Part shown: positions 4,851 to 6,104 of the stretch, one piece after another
Numbering within the stretch: the first letter of the stretch is position 1
How the letters are laid out: each line of letters begins with the position of its first letter
From: Sphingomonas sp. UBA4766
Lineage (GTDB): Bacteria > Pseudomonadota > Alphaproteobacteria > Sphingomonadales > Sphingomonadaceae
Assembly (NCBI GenBank): GCA_002403415.1
Contig: DHHS01000099.1
Span: forward strand, 1 to 6,104
Length of the DNA stretch: 6,104 nt
Direction of reading: 5' to 3'
Made by a program: the position numbers and the translations under genes
Notes under the pieces: model-generated
Seen by the model: only the letters and a program-made list of their open reading frames with translations
The model's database searches: none
Told to the model about the DNA's origin: nothing

Positions 4851-6104
4851 ATGGCCGTGCTGGCAAGAAGCCGCGATGTGGTGGGGCGCAGTTACCGAGC
4901 GTCGCGCGGTGCGCTTATCGTCACCGCCGCACTCAGTGTCGCTCTGAACCTGCTCGCGTTGGGCGGATCGCTCTACATGATGGCGGTGTATGATTTGGTA
5001 CTCCCAAGCCATAGCGTCCCGACGCTGGTCGGGCTGTTTGCGCTGGTGACCGCCGCCTTTGGCGTCCAGATGGCGCTAGAGGCGCTGCGAAGCCGGATCT
5101 TGTCGGACGTCGCGCTGGGCTTTGAACGGCGCCATGACGCGCGGGTAATGGGCGCCGTAATGGATGCACGGGTTCGCGGGGCGCAAATGGCGGGCAATGG
5201 TGCCAGTCTGTTGCGAGATTTCGACAATGTCCGCGGCTTCCTGGCCGGGCCCGGGCCGTCGACGCTGATGGACTTGCCGTGGATCATCCTGTTCGTCGCG
5301 ATCCTGTTTCTACTTCATCCTTGGCTGGGGATCGCGACGTTCGCCGGGGTTGGCGTGCTCATCGCGTTGACGATCCTGACTGACTGGCAAGCGCGCGATG
5401 CTGTGAAGCGGGGTGTTGGGGCTGCCAGTCGGCGCGATGCACTCAGCGGCGAATACCTGCGCCATGCCGAGCTGTTCTCGATCCTGGGGATGCGCAGCCG
5501 GATGCTCCATCGCTGGGTCCAGGCTAGTCGCGACCATGGGATCGCGCACGATCATGTCAGTCGAAAAATCGCCGATTACGGCGGCGTCGGCCGCACCTTC
5601 CGGGTGTTTCTGCAATCGGCAATCCTGACTGTTGGGGCGCTGTTGGTTATCAGGGGAGAGGCGAGCGGTGGCGTGATCTTTGCCTCTGCCATCCTGTCCA
5701 GCCGCGCACTCGCGCCGATCGATCAGGCGATTGCCAATTGGCGTGGATTGATGACGGCGCGGCTCGGCTGGACGCGGATCTGCGGCTTACTCGATGCCGT
5801 GCCGCAGGACGGCACGCTGCGCACCAGCTTGCCCGAGCCGACAGGCGTGCTGACGGTGGAAAATGTTCAAGTCGTGCCCCCCGGCGGCGACAAGCCCACC
5901 GTGCGCGGCGTATCGCTGGCGGTGGCGGCAGGGCGAGCGCTCGCCATTGTCGGCCCCAGCGGCGCTGGCAAATCGACACTGATCCGGGCGATCACTGGCG
6001 GCTGGCCGATCGCGACCGGCGCGGTGCGGCTCGACGGTGCATCGCTCGACCAATGGCATTCCGACGTGCTCGGACAGCATATCGGCTATCTGCCGCAGAC
6101 GGTC
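4851..6104 (+). CDS. Type I secretion system permease/ATPase, PrtD/LapB-like (3' partial)
   Basis: This is the inner-membrane ABC component of a type I secretion system, which with an HlyD-type fusion protein and a TolC-type channel moves proteins from cytoplasm to outside. The 418 visible residues run open to the window edge. Hallmarks: a first helix at about 20-44 leading into YMMAVYDLVLPSHSVPTL (42-59), a close match to the family's QVYDRVLPSRSVPTL signature; LRDFDNVRGFLAGPG (121-135); and DLPWIILFVAILFLLHPWLG (141-160), again diagnostic. There is no N-terminal peptidase (C39) domain, so no leader-peptide cleavage is expected. The ATPase domain starts near residue 333, with Walker A GPSGAGKST (368-376) and the Q-loop Gln 416 in YLPQT; signature, Walker B and H-loop lie past the edge. 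About 150 residues are missing if it has the usual length near 570. The ATG at 4851 follows a purine-rich run; an in-frame ATG at 4824 would add nine residues but has a poorer ribosome site. It resembles AtrD-type proteins of sphingan loci, but I do not assign that name. Confidence 0.94.
   Translation, partial: MAVLARSRDVVGRSYRASRGALIVTAALSVALNLLALGGSLYMMAVYDLVLPSHSVPTLVGLFALVTAAFGVQMALEALRSRILSDVALGFERRHDARVMGAVMDARVRGAQMAGNGASLLRDFDNVRGFLAGPGPSTLMDLPWIILFVAILFLLHPWLGIATFAGVGVLIALTILTDWQARDAVKRGVGAASRRDALSGEYLRHAELFSILGMRSRMLHRWVQASRDHGIAHDHVSRKIADYGGVGRTFRVFLQSAILTVGALLVIRGEASGGVIFASAILSSRALAPIDQAIANWRGLMTARLGWTRICGLLDAVPQDGTLRTSLPEPTGVLTVENVQVVPPGGDKPTVRGVSLAVAAGRALAIVGPSGAGKSTLIRAITGGWPIATGAVRLDGASLDQWHSDVLGQHIGYLPQTV

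Overview
The window reads as high-GC alphaproteobacterial DNA, most likely a sphingomonad. The protein styles and a strong G/C third-position bias suggest this, but no marker gene here fixes the genus. Sample 60-base rows at 2401 and 5941 count to about 63-67% G+C. Nearly every base is coding. There are five protein genes and one real intergenic region. I see no RNA genes, insertion sequences or CRISPR.

Layout: (1) bases 1-1724, + strand, a type I-fold ABC exporter (membrane domain fused to ATPase) that has lost its N-terminus to the window edge. (2) Bases 1709-4622, - strand, a three-gene operon read as methyltransferase, then polysaccharide deacetylase, then family 2 glycosyltransferase. 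The last two are joined by a TGATG stop/start overlap. The operon ends convergently with the first ABC gene, and the two coding regions overlap by 16 bases. (3) Bases about 4623-4850, a divergent promoter region with candidate promoters, a CtrA-like box and an inverted repeat. (4) Bases 4851-6104, + strand, a second ABC protein of the PrtD/LapB-like type I secretion family, cut off by the window edge at its Q-loop.

Working together: the operon encodes sugar transfer, de-N- or de-O-acetylation and methylation, a typical toolkit for building and decorating a surface glycan. The upstream exporter resembles MsbA-like exporters and could flip or export a lipid-linked or small glycoconjugate. The second exporter should pair with a membrane-fusion protein (HlyD type) and an outer-membrane TolC-like channel, presumably encoded beyond the right edge, to secrete an adhesin or RTX-type protein. 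A surface polysaccharide/secretion locus is my inference from neighbours; the substrates cannot be read from the sequence.

The least ordinary signals are an AT-rich patch inside the first ABC gene, and a terminator-shaped hairpin with a T7 tract pointing antisense through the 3' end of the methyltransferase gene. On the coding strand that same tract is an in-frame A7 slippery heptamer directly before a hairpin. I did not find evidence for a clearly novel system.
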